From the NCBI GenBank assembly GCA_050258375.1, contig JBLMYQ010000034.1, positions 1 to 64,000 on the forward strand: a stretch of DNA of 64,000 bases, in the 5' to 3' direction. Of this stretch, positions 26,635 to 34,854 are shown piece by piece (position 1 is the stretch's first letter; each line of letters begins with the position of its first letter). Under the pieces are notes generated by a model, which was not told where the DNA came from, ran no database searches, and worked only from the letters and a program-made list of their open reading frames with translations. Source of the stretch: JBLMYQ01 sp050258375 (GTDB lineage Bacteria; Bacillota; Clostridia; Acetivibrionales; UBA4821). The translations under genes were made by a program, and so were the position numbers.

Positions 26635-29051
26635 AAAACAACCTCGCCCTCTTTCATATCCACTTCCACTGAATCTCCGGGTTTTATCTTGCCTTCAAGT
26701 ATTTGCTCTGCCATCTTATCTTCAATTTCATTTTGTATTACCCTCCTTAGAGGTCTTGCACCATAAACTATATCAAATCCTTTTTCTGCAAAGAAATCCT
26801 TTGCTGCCTCTGATACATTAATTTCAATATTGTTGGCCTTCATCCTTGTTTGAAGCTTTTGGAGCATTATTGTAATAATCTCCCTTATATGTTCTTTTTC
26901 TAATTGATGAAAAACAATTATCTCATCTACTCTATTAAGAAACTCCGGCTTAAAGGATTTCTTTAGTTCGCCCATAACATTTGATTTAATGTCCTCGTAC
27001 CTTTGTTTCGATTCATCACCTACAGCAGCAAATCCTATTCTCTTATTATCTGTAATCATTCTTGCTCCCACATTTGAAGTCATAACAATTACAGTATTTC
27101 TAAAATCTACTTTTCTTCCATGAGCATCAGTTAATATTCCATCCTCCAAAATTTGAAGAAGAATATTAAACACTTCCGGATGCGCCTTTTCAATTTCATC
27201 AAATAAAACTACAGAATATGGTTTGCGTCTAACCTTTTCTGTCAACTGACCACCCTCATCATATCCTACATAACCCGGTGGCGAACCTACTAATCTGGAT
27301 ACTGTATGTTTTTCCATATATTCCGACATATCAACTCTTATCATAGAATCTTCATGCCCAAACATAGCTTCAGCAAGGGTTTTACACAGCTCAGTTTTAC
27401 CTACTCCCGTAGGTCCAAGGAAGATGAATGACCCAACCGGTCTGTTAGGATCTTTCAAGCCTACCCTTCCTCTTCTGATTGCTTTGGAAACAGCCTTGAC
27501 TGCTTCATCCTGACCAATTACCCTATTATGAAGGACCTCTTCCAGCTTCATAAGCTTTTGAGATTCTTCTTCTGTAAGGCTTTTTACCGGTATACCAGTC
27601 CAACTTGAAACTATTTCTGCAATATCTTCTTCAGTTACAATATTATTCTCAGATTGGCTCTTGTTTAACCATTTGCCTTTTTCTTCACTCAGCATTTGCT
27701 TAAGTTTTTGCTCCTCATCTCTTACTTTTGCAGCCTTCTCGAATTCCTGAGAACGAATAGCCTCTTCCTTTTCTTTCGAAAGCTTTTCAATTTTTTGCTC
27801 AAGCTCTTTCAAATCAGGTGGTGCTGTTACTGTTTTAAGCTTTAGCCTTGATGCTGCCTCATCCATCAAATCTATTGCCTTATCAGGGAGAAATCTGTCT
27901 GAAATATATCTGGCAGAAAGCTTTGCTGCCATCTCCAGTGCCTTATCGGTTATTTTGACTCCATGATGAACTTCATATTTATCACGTACACCCTTTAGTA
28001 TTTCAAATGTTTCTTCAATTGATGGCTCTCCTACATTTATTGGTTGAAATCTTCGCTCAAGCGCAGCATCTTTTTCGACATGTTTTCTATATTCATCAAG
28101 AGTAGTAGCACCTACTACTTGAATTTCTCCTCTTGCAAGAAGAGGCTTTAAAATATTTGATGCATCAATTGCTCCTTCAGCCGCACCTGCGCCTATAAGT
28201 GTATGCATTTCATCAATAAAGACTATTACATTTCCTGCTTTTTTTATTTCCTCAAGGACTTTTTTCAGCCTTTCTTCAAACTCTCCTCTGTATTTAGCTC
28301 CGGCTATCATTGCAGACAAATCCAGAGCAACGACCCTTCTTTCTTTAAGAAGCTCCGGCACATTGCCTGATACAATCTTTTGTGCAAGACCTTCGGATAT
28401 CGCAGTCTTTCCTACTCCAGGCTCTCCTATCAGACATGGATTATTTTTTGTCCTTCTGCTTAGAATCTGAATTACTCTTTCTATTTCCTTTTCTCTTCCA
28501 ATAACCGGATCAAGCTTTTCTTCTCTTGCCATTTCAGTCAAATCTCTTCCATACTGATTCAAGGATGGCGTTGTTGAATAGACAGACGACGTTTTTTTGC
28601 TATTATTCATCCCCGGAGCTTCTTCATTAAGCATTTTTACAATCTCTGTAAAAAGCTTTTGAGGATCAACACCCAGGTCAGCCAAAATTCTTACTGCAAC
28701 ACTTTCACCCTCTCTTAAAATCCCAAGGATTATGTGCTCTGTTCCTATATAATTATGACCCATTCTGCCAGATTCTCTAAAGCTCAATTCCAACACTCTC
28801 TTGGTTCTTGGTGTAAGACCTGCAGGTTGCGCATTTACCTCTTCGCCTCTGCCAATCAAATCTTCAATTTCTTTTATAATCTTTTCTTCTGTTATCTCGT
28901 TATTCTGTAATACTCTTGCTGCAATTCCGCCTCCTTCTTTTATCAGCCCAAGCAGAAGATGCTCTGTTCCAACATAATTATGCCCAAGCTGGGATGCACT
29001 TTCTTGTGCCAGAGTCATAGCTCTTTCAGCTCTATCAGTAAATTTATACAT
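26613..29051 (-). CDS. clpC: ATP-dependent Clp protease ATPase subunit ClpC
   Basis: Hexameric AAA+ unfoldase that feeds proteins, in Firmicutes often arginine-phosphorylated by McsB, into ClpP. The 812 residues comprise an N-domain with two repeats (1-145), AAA-1 with Walker A GEPGVGKT and Walker B VIVFIDEMHT, a UVR-containing middle region (about 410-460), AAA-2 with GPTGVGKT and sensor motifs, and a C-terminal D2-small domain. Its start overlaps mcsB by 8 bases. Last gene of the ctsR-mcsA-mcsB-clpC operon, repressed by CtsR. Confidence 0.96.
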   Translation of the reverse strand: MYKFTDRAERAMTLAQESASQLGHNYVGTEHLLLGLIKEGGGIAARVLQNNEITEEKIIKEIEDLIGRGEEVNAQPAGLTPRTKRVLELSFRESGRMGHNYIGTEHIILGILREGESVAVRILADLGVDPQKLFTEIVKMLNEEAPGMNNSKKTSSVYSTTPSLNQYGRDLTEMAREEKLDPVIGREKEIERVIQILSRRTKNNPCLIGEPGVGKTAISEGLAQKIVSGNVPELLKERRVVALDLSAMIAGAKYRGEFEERLKKVLEEIKKAGNVIVFIDEMHTLIGAGAAEGAIDASNILKPLLARGEIQVVGATTLDEYRKHVEKDAALERRFQPINVGEPSIEETFEILKGVRDKYEVHHGVKITDKALEMAAKLSARYISDRFLPDKAIDLMDEAASRLKLKTVTAPPDLKELEQKIEKLSKEKEEAIRSQEFEKAAKVRDEEQKLKQMLSEEKGKWLNKSQSENNIVTEEDIAEIVSSWTGIPVKSLTEEESQKLMKLEEVLHNRVIGQDEAVKAVSKAIRRGRVGLKDPNRPVGSFIFLGPTGVGKTELCKTLAEAMFGHEDSMIRVDMSEYMEKHTVSRLVGSPPGYVGYDEGGQLTEKVRRKPYSVVLFDEIEKAHPEVFNILLQILEDGILTDAHGRKVDFRNTVIVMTSNVGARMITDNKRIGFAAVGDESKQRYEDIKSNVMGELKKSFKPEFLNRVDEIIVFHQLEKEHIREIITIMLQKLQTRMKANNIEINVSEAAKDFFAEKGFDIVYGARPLRRVIQNEIEDKMAEQILEGKIKPGDSVEVDMKEGEVVFLNKKDS

Positions 29052-30084
29052 TTAAAACCCCTCCTAACTTTTCTCTTATTAATTCTGCTCTTTTTATATC
29101 TCTCTCAATAGAGGTTAAAATACTTTGATAATGCTTTTGCAGATTTGCCGGTTGAGTTACTACCATAAGGTCATTAATCACTTCCATATCAATATTTTTA
29201 ATTATCCCAAGCTCAATCCCCAGCCTAACATCTGACAAAAGCTTCATACATTCATTGGATGAAAGGATTCTTGCATTTGAGAAAATCCCATACGACCTAA
29301 ATAATCTATCCTCCAATTGAATTCTGGTCTCTAAAAGCTTTTGCCTTGCAAATTCTTCTTGCTCGATAATCCGTTGAGCGATAATTTCCATTTTAGTTAT
29401 TATTTCCTCTTCCGGCTGCCCCAAAGAAATTTGATTGGAAAACTGATAAAGATTCCCCATGAAGTCACTTCCTTCTCCATATAACCCTCTAACCGTAATT
29501 CCTAATTTATTTACAGTATCAATAACATTCCTTAGGTAGCCCAATATTGTAAGCGCTGGCAAATGAACCATAATTGATACCCTCATTCCTGTTCCTACAT
29601 TAGTAGGGCAGCTTGTAAGATAGCCCAGTTGATCACTATACGCATACTTAACATTTCCTTCTATTATATTATCAACCAGATTGCAGTTTTCCCAGCACTT
29701 GGATATTTGAAGACCCTCCAGTATAGATTGAATCCTTAAGTGGTCCTCTTCATTAATCATAAGACTTATACTTTCATCCTCACTAAGTACCAAACCGGTA
29801 ACTTCACGTTTAAAAGCAAAATCTCTACTTACCAAATGCTTTTCAACAAGGCAGGCTTTTTCAAGCGCAGGCATTTTTGTAGAATCAACAAAAAAAAGTT
29901 TTTTTGATAAATTATCTTTCGATTTTGAAACTGCCGATTTAAAAGTATCCACCACTTTAACTGCTTCATCAAGACCCAGCTTCGCATAAAATGGATAATC
30001 AGCACAATTTCTAGCTAACCGCACTCTGCTGCTCACAACAATTCCCGATTTAACTTTGCTTTTTTCAGTTGATTCCTTCATCAT
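29044..30084 (-). CDS. mcsB: Protein-arginine kinase McsB
   Basis: Phosphagen-kinase-fold enzyme that phosphorylates arginines on CtsR and misfolded proteins, tagging them for ClpCP. The opening VVSSRVRLARN is the conserved nucleotide-binding segment; GYLTSCPTNVGTGMR holds the family Cys and the NVGTG loop; VRGLYGEGSD follows. 346 residues, usual size. ATG overlaps the mcsA stop in ATGATGA, implying coupling. Confidence 0.95.
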   Translation of the reverse strand: MMKESTEKSKVKSGIVVSSRVRLARNCADYPFYAKLGLDEAVKVVDTFKSAVSKSKDNLSKKLFFVDSTKMPALEKACLVEKHLVSRDFAFKREVTGLVLSEDESISLMINEEDHLRIQSILEGLQISKCWENCNLVDNIIEGNVKYAYSDQLGYLTSCPTNVGTGMRVSIMVHLPALTILGYLRNVIDTVNKLGITVRGLYGEGSDFMGNLYQFSNQISLGQPEEEIITKMEIIAQRIIEQEEFARQKLLETRIQLEDRLFRSYGIFSNARILSSNECMKLLSDVRLGIELGIIKNIDMEVINDLMVVTQPANLQKHYQSILTSIERDIKRAELIREKLGGVLNV

Positions 30085-30602
30085 TCATCACCGCCAATCT
30101 TTTCATGCTGGTTCTCAAGCAGCTTTATTCTATCTCTTATTTCAGCAGCTTTTTCAAATTCTTCATTTTTTATTGATTCTTCAAGCATTGATTTTAACCC
30201 TAGCAATTCCTTTTCAGCCATTTTCCCACTGTTCTTTTTTGACGGAACCTTTCCATTGTGCGTACTGCTCCCATGAAGCCTCCTGAATATAGGTATAAGC
30301 CTTGACTCAAACTCTGTATAACAGTTTGCACATCCAAATTTACCATTATTTTTAAACTCTTCAAAGCTCATGCCACAATTGCTGCAGCACAAAATTCTCT
30401 CTTTAACCGGCTTTTGTGATAAGCCATAAATATTTTCCATTATGCTTGTTAGAATATTCCCCATATCAAATTGGTAATCTATTAATGAATCCTGTTTTAT
30501 GCTTGCACAGGCTTCGCATAAGTATATGACAGATTTTTGATTATTAATCGTCTGTGTAATTTGAACATTTGCCGGCTTCTGATTACACTGCTGACACAAC
30601 AT
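30081..30602 (-). CDS. mcsA: McsB activator McsA
   Basis: Zinc-binding partner of McsB, 173 residues, with four CxxC pairs (CQQC and CEAC near the N-terminus, CSNC and CANC in the middle) and a C-terminal UVR motif (LKSMLEESIKNEEFEKAAE). It activates McsB kinase and helps release CtsR under heat or thiol stress. GGGGGGA ribosome site; 45 bases after ctsR. Confidence 0.93.
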   Translation of the reverse strand: MLCQQCNQKPANVQITQTINNQKSVIYLCEACASIKQDSLIDYQFDMGNILTSIMENIYGLSQKPVKERILCCSNCGMSFEEFKNNGKFGCANCYTEFESRLIPIFRRLHGSSTHNGKVPSKKNSGKMAEKELLGLKSMLEESIKNEEFEKAAEIRDRIKLLENQHEKIGGDE

Positions 30603-30647
30603 TCATATCCCCCCTATCTATTAAATTCATCGTATTGCGCCAGTTCT

Positions 30648-31097
30648 TTACATTAATGATATAAGCATGTTTTTTAATATTGCAGCCCGTATCTTGTCCT
30701 TCTGAACCACTGCATAACCTATCGCCTTATCACTTAATGCCGCCTTAAATAACCCTGCCTCCCTTTCCGTAATCACGTCATAATCAAACAAATTAACAAT
30801 ATAAGCTTCTGCAACCTGCTGCGAAAGGATTTCTCCTATAGAAGTAAGAAGATGCATAATAAAGCTGCTGCTATCCATTGTTATTGCCTTTATTTTTATA
30901 TGCCCTCCTCCACCTCTTTTACTTTCAACATAATAACCTTGCTCAACAGTAAAGCGGGTATCAATTACATAGTTTATCTGTGACGGAACACAATTAAACC
31001 TGTTTGCTAATTCATTGCGCTGGATTTCAACAAGACCATCAGCATCCCTTAATATACTTTTTATAAACTCTTCTATAACCTCACTTAATGTAGCCAT
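30648..31097 (-). CDS. ctsR: Transcriptional repressor CtsR
   Basis: Dimeric winged-helix repressor of class III heat-shock genes, 149 residues. The N-terminal DNA-binding half has ELANRFNCVPSQINYVIDTRF and the beta-wing glycine motif ESKRGGGGHIKI, which includes the thermosensing tetraglycine of CtsR. The C-terminal half is helical. Strong CGGAGG site 5-6 bases before ATG. A CtsR box overlaps its own promoter region, so the operon is autoregulated. Confidence 0.95.
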   Translation of the reverse strand: MATLSEVIEEFIKSILRDADGLVEIQRNELANRFNCVPSQINYVIDTRFTVEQGYYVESKRGGGGHIKIKAITMDSSSFIMHLLTSIGEILSQQVAEAYIVNLFDYDVITEREAGLFKAALSDKAIGYAVVQKDKIRAAILKNMLISLM

Positions 31098-31116
31098 ATT
31101 TTCCTCCGATATTGAC

Positions 31117-31133
31117 TTTGACTTTCTTTGACC
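31117..31133 (-). promoter_or_regulatory. CtsR operator
   Basis: The minus strand reads GGTCAAAGAAAGTCAAA, an exact match to the CtsR heptad direct repeat (GGTCAAA-N3-GTCAAA form). It is followed at once by a third GTCAA half site (31112-31116). It lies between the -10 box and the ctsR ribosome site. Confidence 0.92.
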
Positions 31134-31145
31134 TTTGTTGCCTAT

Positions 31146-31173
31146 ATTATATAATAATTAATATTAAAATCAA
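31146..31173 (-). promoter_or_regulatory. Promoter of the ctsR operon
   Basis: TTGATT (31168-31173), a 16-base spacer and a perfect TATAAT (31146-31151) on the minus strand; the CtsR box begins about 12 bases downstream. It starts inside the end of the small upstream ORF's 3' flank. Confidence 0.75.
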
Positions 31174-31181
31174 GTATAAAT

Positions 31182-31340
31182 TTATTTATCTTTTTCTTCA
31201 GTCAATTTCTCAATTTTATTTACCCTTTTTCTTTGATTATCCATAGTAATCCAATTGTCAAAGGATGATATGAATTCTCCATAGGCTGTTGCATCCTCTA
31301 TTTCTTCGCGCTTTTTTATATTCTTTCTTTTTTTATCCAT
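31182..31340 (-). CDS. Small hydrophilic protein of unknown function (52 aa)
   Basis: ATG at 31340 is preceded by GGGAGG with 8-base spacing, and a 52-codon frame runs to TAA at 31182. The product starts MDKKRKNIKKREEIEDATAYG and ends KLTEEKDK: highly charged, without a membrane segment or Cys, with a short aromatic patch (GEFISSFDNWITM) in the middle. Not recognised as a known family. It lies between glyA (about 340 bases upstream reading frame end on the same strand, terminator after glyA is downstream of it) and ctsR, and ends only 9 bases before the ctsR -35 box. Good ribosome site and codon pattern make it likely real. Confidence 0.6.
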   Translation of the reverse strand: MDKKRKNIKKREEIEDATAYGEFISSFDNWITMDNQRKRVNKIEKLTEEKDK

Positions 31341-31406
31341 ACAGCATTCCTCCCTAAATATTTTGTACTTTATAAATAATTATTACCCAAATTACGAATT
31401 TTACCC

Positions 31407-31432
31407 ATAAAAAAAAGCGCTGGCGCGCTTTT
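31407..31432 (-). terminator. Terminator of glyA
   Basis: An 8-bp stem AAAAGCGC/GCGCTTTT (31413-31420 with 31425-31432), then T8 on the minus strand, 6 bases after the glyA stop. Confidence 0.88.
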
Positions 31433-31437
31433 ATGTT

Positions 31438-32679
31438 TTATCTGCTATACAATGGAAACTTACTGCATAGAGCTTGTACTCTGTTCTGGACCTCCTGTTT
31501 ATTTTTCTCATAATCTTCTATTGTAAGTGAAATAAGCTCCGCAATTTCAACCATCTCCGGCTCTTTCATTCCTCTTGTAGTAACAGCCGGCGTTCCTATT
31601 CTCACACCGCTTGTTATTGCTGGCTTTTCTGTATCAAAAGGTATCGCATTTTTATTAACTGTTATTCCTACCTCATCAAGGTTATGCTCTGCTTGCTTTC
31701 CTGTAATGCCCTTGTTTCTTAAGTCAAGCAGCATCAGATGGTTGTCTGTACCATCTGATACAAGCTTGAAATTTCTCTTTTTAAGCTCATCAGCAAGCTT
31801 GCTCGCATTTGCAATAATCTGCTTTTGATAATCTTTAAAGCCATCACTCAATGCTTCTTTAAAGCAAACTGCCTTGGCAGCAATTATATGCATCAAAGGT
31901 CCACCTTGAATTCCAGGGAATACTGCTTTGTCTACAGCCTTCGCAAATTCCTCTTTGCACAGAATCATTCCGCCCCTCGGTCCCCTAAGCGTCTTATGGG
32001 TTGTAGTTGTTACAAAATGTGCATACGGAACAGGACTTGGATGTAATCCCGCTGCAACCAAACCAGCGATATGCGCCATATCAACCATTAGATAAGCACC
32101 AACCTCATCAGCAATTTTACCAAATGCTTCAAAATCTATCTTTCTTGGATAAGCACTGGCACCTGCAACAATAATTTTAGGTTTATGCTCAATCGCAAGT
32201 CTTCTTACTTCATCATAATCTATAGTAAATGTATCTTGTCTAACTCCGTAAGGAATTATATTAAAATATGAACCAGATAGGTTTACAGGACTCCCATGCG
32301 TAAGATGACCTCCGTGAGCAAGGTTCATTCCAAGGATTGTGTCTCCGGGTCTTAGCATAGCAAAGTATACTGCAGTATTTGCCTGTGCTCCCGAATGCGG
32401 CTGAACATTTGCGTGATCGGCTCCAAATATTTGTTTAGCTCTTTCAATTGCGAGAGATTCAGCAACATCAACACATTCACACCCACCATAGTACCTCTTT
32501 CCCGGATAACCTTCTGCATATTTGTTGGTCAGAGGTGAGCCAGCCGCTTCCATAACAGCGTAACTTACAAAGTTTTCAGATGCAATCAGCTCAATTTTTT
32601 TTGCTTGGCGGTTAGCTTCATTATTTATAGCTTCTGCAAGCTCGGGATCAAACTTTTTTATCTCATCTGTATAAAACAT
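31438..32679 (-). CDS. glyA: Serine hydroxymethyltransferase
   Basis: PLP enzyme interconverting serine and glycine with tetrahydrofolate, the main one-carbon source. The 413 residues include the PLP-lysine motif VTTTTHKTLRGPRGG with Lys229, the GASAYPRKIDF loop and the N-terminal EAINNEANRQAKKIELIASENFVS. ATG 32679 fits GGGGGGAAGG just upstream and the family's usual start; the frame continues 11 codons further upstream. Monocistronic, with its own promoter and terminator. Confidence 0.97.
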   Translation of the reverse strand: MFYTDEIKKFDPELAEAINNEANRQAKKIELIASENFVSYAVMEAAGSPLTNKYAEGYPGKRYYGGCECVDVAESLAIERAKQIFGADHANVQPHSGAQANTAVYFAMLRPGDTILGMNLAHGGHLTHGSPVNLSGSYFNIIPYGVRQDTFTIDYDEVRRLAIEHKPKIIVAGASAYPRKIDFEAFGKIADEVGAYLMVDMAHIAGLVAAGLHPSPVPYAHFVTTTTHKTLRGPRGGMILCKEEFAKAVDKAVFPGIQGGPLMHIIAAKAVCFKEALSDGFKDYQKQIIANASKLADELKKRNFKLVSDGTDNHLMLLDLRNKGITGKQAEHNLDEVGITVNKNAIPFDTEKPAITSGVRIGTPAVTTRGMKEPEMVEIAELISLTIEDYEKNKQEVQNRVQALCSKFPLYSR

Positions 32680-32729
32680 ATCCTTCCCCCCTGAGTATTT
32701 AAATTTTACCATTCAAACTTGATAGAATG

Positions 32730-32757
32730 ATTATACTATATGAAATGATTTTTACAA
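32730..32757 (-). promoter_or_regulatory. Promoter of glyA
   Basis: TTGTAA (32752-32757), 16-base spacer, TATAAT (32730-32735) on the minus strand, about 50 bases before the start codon. Confidence 0.65.
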
Positions 32758-32829
32758 GGTTGGATTTTTTTTATTTTATGATAATTAAGTCTTGAATTTT
32801 AGTAAGATATGGTGTCTAATAATAGAAGA

Positions 32830-32863
32830 AAAGTACATATTTTAAATATTAAATATGTACTTT
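32830..32863. repeat. 13-bp inverted repeat upstream of the MCP promoter
   Basis: AAAGTACATATTT at 32830-32842 is mirrored at 32851-32863 with an 8-base centre. It ends 7 bases before the -35 box of the MCP promoter and has no T tract on either side, so an operator is as likely as a terminator. Confidence 0.55.
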
Positions 32864-32870
32864 GGATTTC

Positions 32871-32899
32871 TTGACTGATTCACTCTTTGTTTATATAAT
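32871..32899 (+). promoter_or_regulatory. Promoter of plus-strand MCP
   Basis: TTGACT (32871-32876), 17-base spacer, perfect TATAAT (32894-32899); the transcript would have about 155 bases of leader. Confidence 0.75.
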
Positions 32900-33063
32900 A
32901 TATATGAAATTAGTTGTTATTTATCAAAATAATTTTTTTTCTACATTATTCTTTTTCTTTTTGTCTTATTATGTCTAATTTTCATTTTTTACAATAAATA
33001 TAGTACAAGCATTTTTTGTAGTTCAGTTTTTAAATTTTAATTAATTAAAAGGGGGAAATTGAA

Positions 33064-34806
33064 GTGAAACTAAAAATCAGAGGTAGGATTTTGGTTGGCA
33101 ATCTCATAGGTCTCATAGTTTTTTCAGTTGTTCTGTATTTTACTTTTTCAATCGCAGTTTCTGACTTGGCAAATCAGGAGGTATCAGAGAAGCTTGATTC
33201 TATTGTAGACCTGAGCATGAATTACATTGATTTGAAATACCCGGGAAAATGGAGTCTAGGAGCAGACAATAAGCTATATAAAGGTAAGGTATTAATGGAA
33301 ACGCCTGATAAAAAGGCAGATAGTACTGCGCCTCTTAATGTCTTAATGGATGACCTCGGCAAAAAGGGCGGGTCCTTTGTTACAATATTCAGAGGAGAAT
33401 ACAGGGTTGCAACAAACGTTATAAAGAAATCAGATTCCGGCGTATCAGAACGTCCTTACTTATCTAAGGTTGCAGCAGAAGTAAAAAAAGACATTTATGA
33501 TGATAAGAAAGAATTCTTTGCCGGAGCAGTCGATGTTGCTGGTATTCAATGCAGAGCTAAATATGTTCCATTAACGGATAAAGACGGAAAAGTTATAGGT
33601 ATGTTTTTCGCAGGTGTTGATAGAGAAAAGGTTTCTGAATTGGTAAATAAATTCTCAGTTGTATCTCTCTTTATGATTATTGGCTGCAGCATACTATTTA
33701 TAATAATTAGTTTTTCCTTATACACAAGAATAACTAACCGTATTACTAAAGTTGCTGACTTAATGAGAAATGTTGAAGAAAAGCATGATTTGACTATTCA
33801 CTCAGACATAGAATCTAGTGATGAAACAGGAATGCTATCACATGATTTGAACAGCATGGTAGGCAAATTGAAGGGTATTGTTAAAGATGTTAAAAGTTCT
33901 TCAATGAACGTTTTAGGATCCAGTGAAAAGCTTGCTGCTTCAACAGAAGAATCAGGTGCTTCAATGGAAGAAATTGCAGCAAGCATTAATAGCATAGCAA
34001 GAGGAATGCTTGATAATTCCAAATTTATTGTTAACACTTCAGAAAATGTTAAACAAGTAGCAAAAAGTGCCGAAGATGTTGCTGCATCCTGCGAAGAGCT
34101 TGTTGATGAAAGCAAGAAGGTGAGAAATGATGCGTTCAACGGTGGTAATTCAGTTAAACAGGTTCTGAATTCAGTTGCTGAAATAAACACCTCATCAAAA
34201 CAAGTTGAAGAAGTAATAAATGAGCTTGGAAAACTATCTCAGGAAATCGGAGAAATAATAGAAATAATCACTGGTATTTCAACACAAACAAATCTGCTTT
34301 CACTCAATGCTGCAATAGAAGCTGCAAGAGCAGGAGAAGCAGGAAGAGGTTTCTCGGTTGTTGCAGAAGAAATCAGAAAGCTTGCTGCAGGCAGCAGCGA
34401 AGCTGCTAAAGATATCACTAAACTCATAGTTGATGTCCAAAACAAGACAAGTAACGCTGTTCAAAAAATGCAGGAAGGCGCAAAAAAAGCTGAAGACGGC
34501 TTGAAAAAAGCAACTGATACAAGCGAATATATTCAAGGAATAATAGCTTCAATAGATAATATTGCAAAACAAATAGACGATATTTCTAAATCAGCAAATG
34601 TACAAGCAGAAATTTCGAAGCAGATGAATTCCGCTATGATGAATATATTGAGCATTACTGAATCAACAGCTTCAAGTGCACAGGAAATGAGTGCAAGCGT
34701 TCAAGAACAAACAAGCGTGTTCCAAGAACTTGGGAATGTTGCTTCAGAGCTCTCTCAATCTGCTTTATCAATGAATAACATGGTTAATAAATTTAAAGTT
34801 GATTAA
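33064..34806 (+). CDS. Methyl-accepting chemotaxis protein, single-Cache-type sensor (orphan)
   Basis: 580-residue receptor: TM1 about 11-32, a Cache-like external domain (SMNYIDLKYPGKWSLG, FVTIFRGEYRVATNV, DGKVIGMFFAGVDREKV), TM2 about 199-221, HAMP and a helical hairpin with tip STQTNLLSLNAAIEAARAGE and the standard VVAEEIRKLAAGSSEAA. The sensor closely resembles that of the MCP at 23847, suggesting an old duplication with diverged signalling domains. GTG start with AAGGGGG site. Alone on the plus strand with its own promoter and terminator. Confidence 0.93.
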   Translation: MKLKIRGRILVGNLIGLIVFSVVLYFTFSIAVSDLANQEVSEKLDSIVDLSMNYIDLKYPGKWSLGADNKLYKGKVLMETPDKKADSTAPLNVLMDDLGKKGGSFVTIFRGEYRVATNVIKKSDSGVSERPYLSKVAAEVKKDIYDDKKEFFAGAVDVAGIQCRAKYVPLTDKDGKVIGMFFAGVDREKVSELVNKFSVVSLFMIIGCSILFIIISFSLYTRITNRITKVADLMRNVEEKHDLTIHSDIESSDETGMLSHDLNSMVGKLKGIVKDVKSSSMNVLGSSEKLAASTEESGASMEEIAASINSIARGMLDNSKFIVNTSENVKQVAKSAEDVAASCEELVDESKKVRNDAFNGGNSVKQVLNSVAEINTSSKQVEEVINELGKLSQEIGEIIEIITGISTQTNLLSLNAAIEAARAGEAGRGFSVVAEEIRKLAAGSSEAAKDITKLIVDVQNKTSNAVQKMQEGAKKAEDGLKKATDTSEYIQGIIASIDNIAKQIDDISKSANVQAEISKQMNSAMMNILSITESTASSAQEMSASVQEQTSVFQELGNVASELSQSALSMNNMVNKFKVD

Positions 34807-34819
34807 TCTATACAAAAGA

Positions 34820-34851
34820 AAAAAGCCCTCTCTGTAAAAGAGGGCTTTTTT
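34820..34851. terminator. Bidirectional terminator between MCP and VanW gene
   Basis: A 12-bp stem (34820-34831 with 34839-34850) containing GCCCTCT/AGAGGGC, with A and T tracts at both edges. It serves the plus-strand MCP and the minus-strand VanW-family gene. Confidence 0.9.
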
Positions 34852-34854
34852 CTT

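Larger units (their letters stand above)
32680..33063. other. Divergent promoter region glyA / MCP
   Basis: It holds the glyA promoter (32730-32757), a 13-bp inverted repeat (32830-32863), a near-perfect promoter for the plus-strand MCP (32871-32899) and about 155 bases of AT-rich MCP leader. No ORF and no recognisable riboswitch motif were found. Confidence 0.65.

Noticed and set aside
32900..33063. Possible c-di-GMP or other riboswitch before the plus-strand MCP
   Set aside because: The leader is plain AT-rich sequence without the conserved GEMM cores or stable stems.
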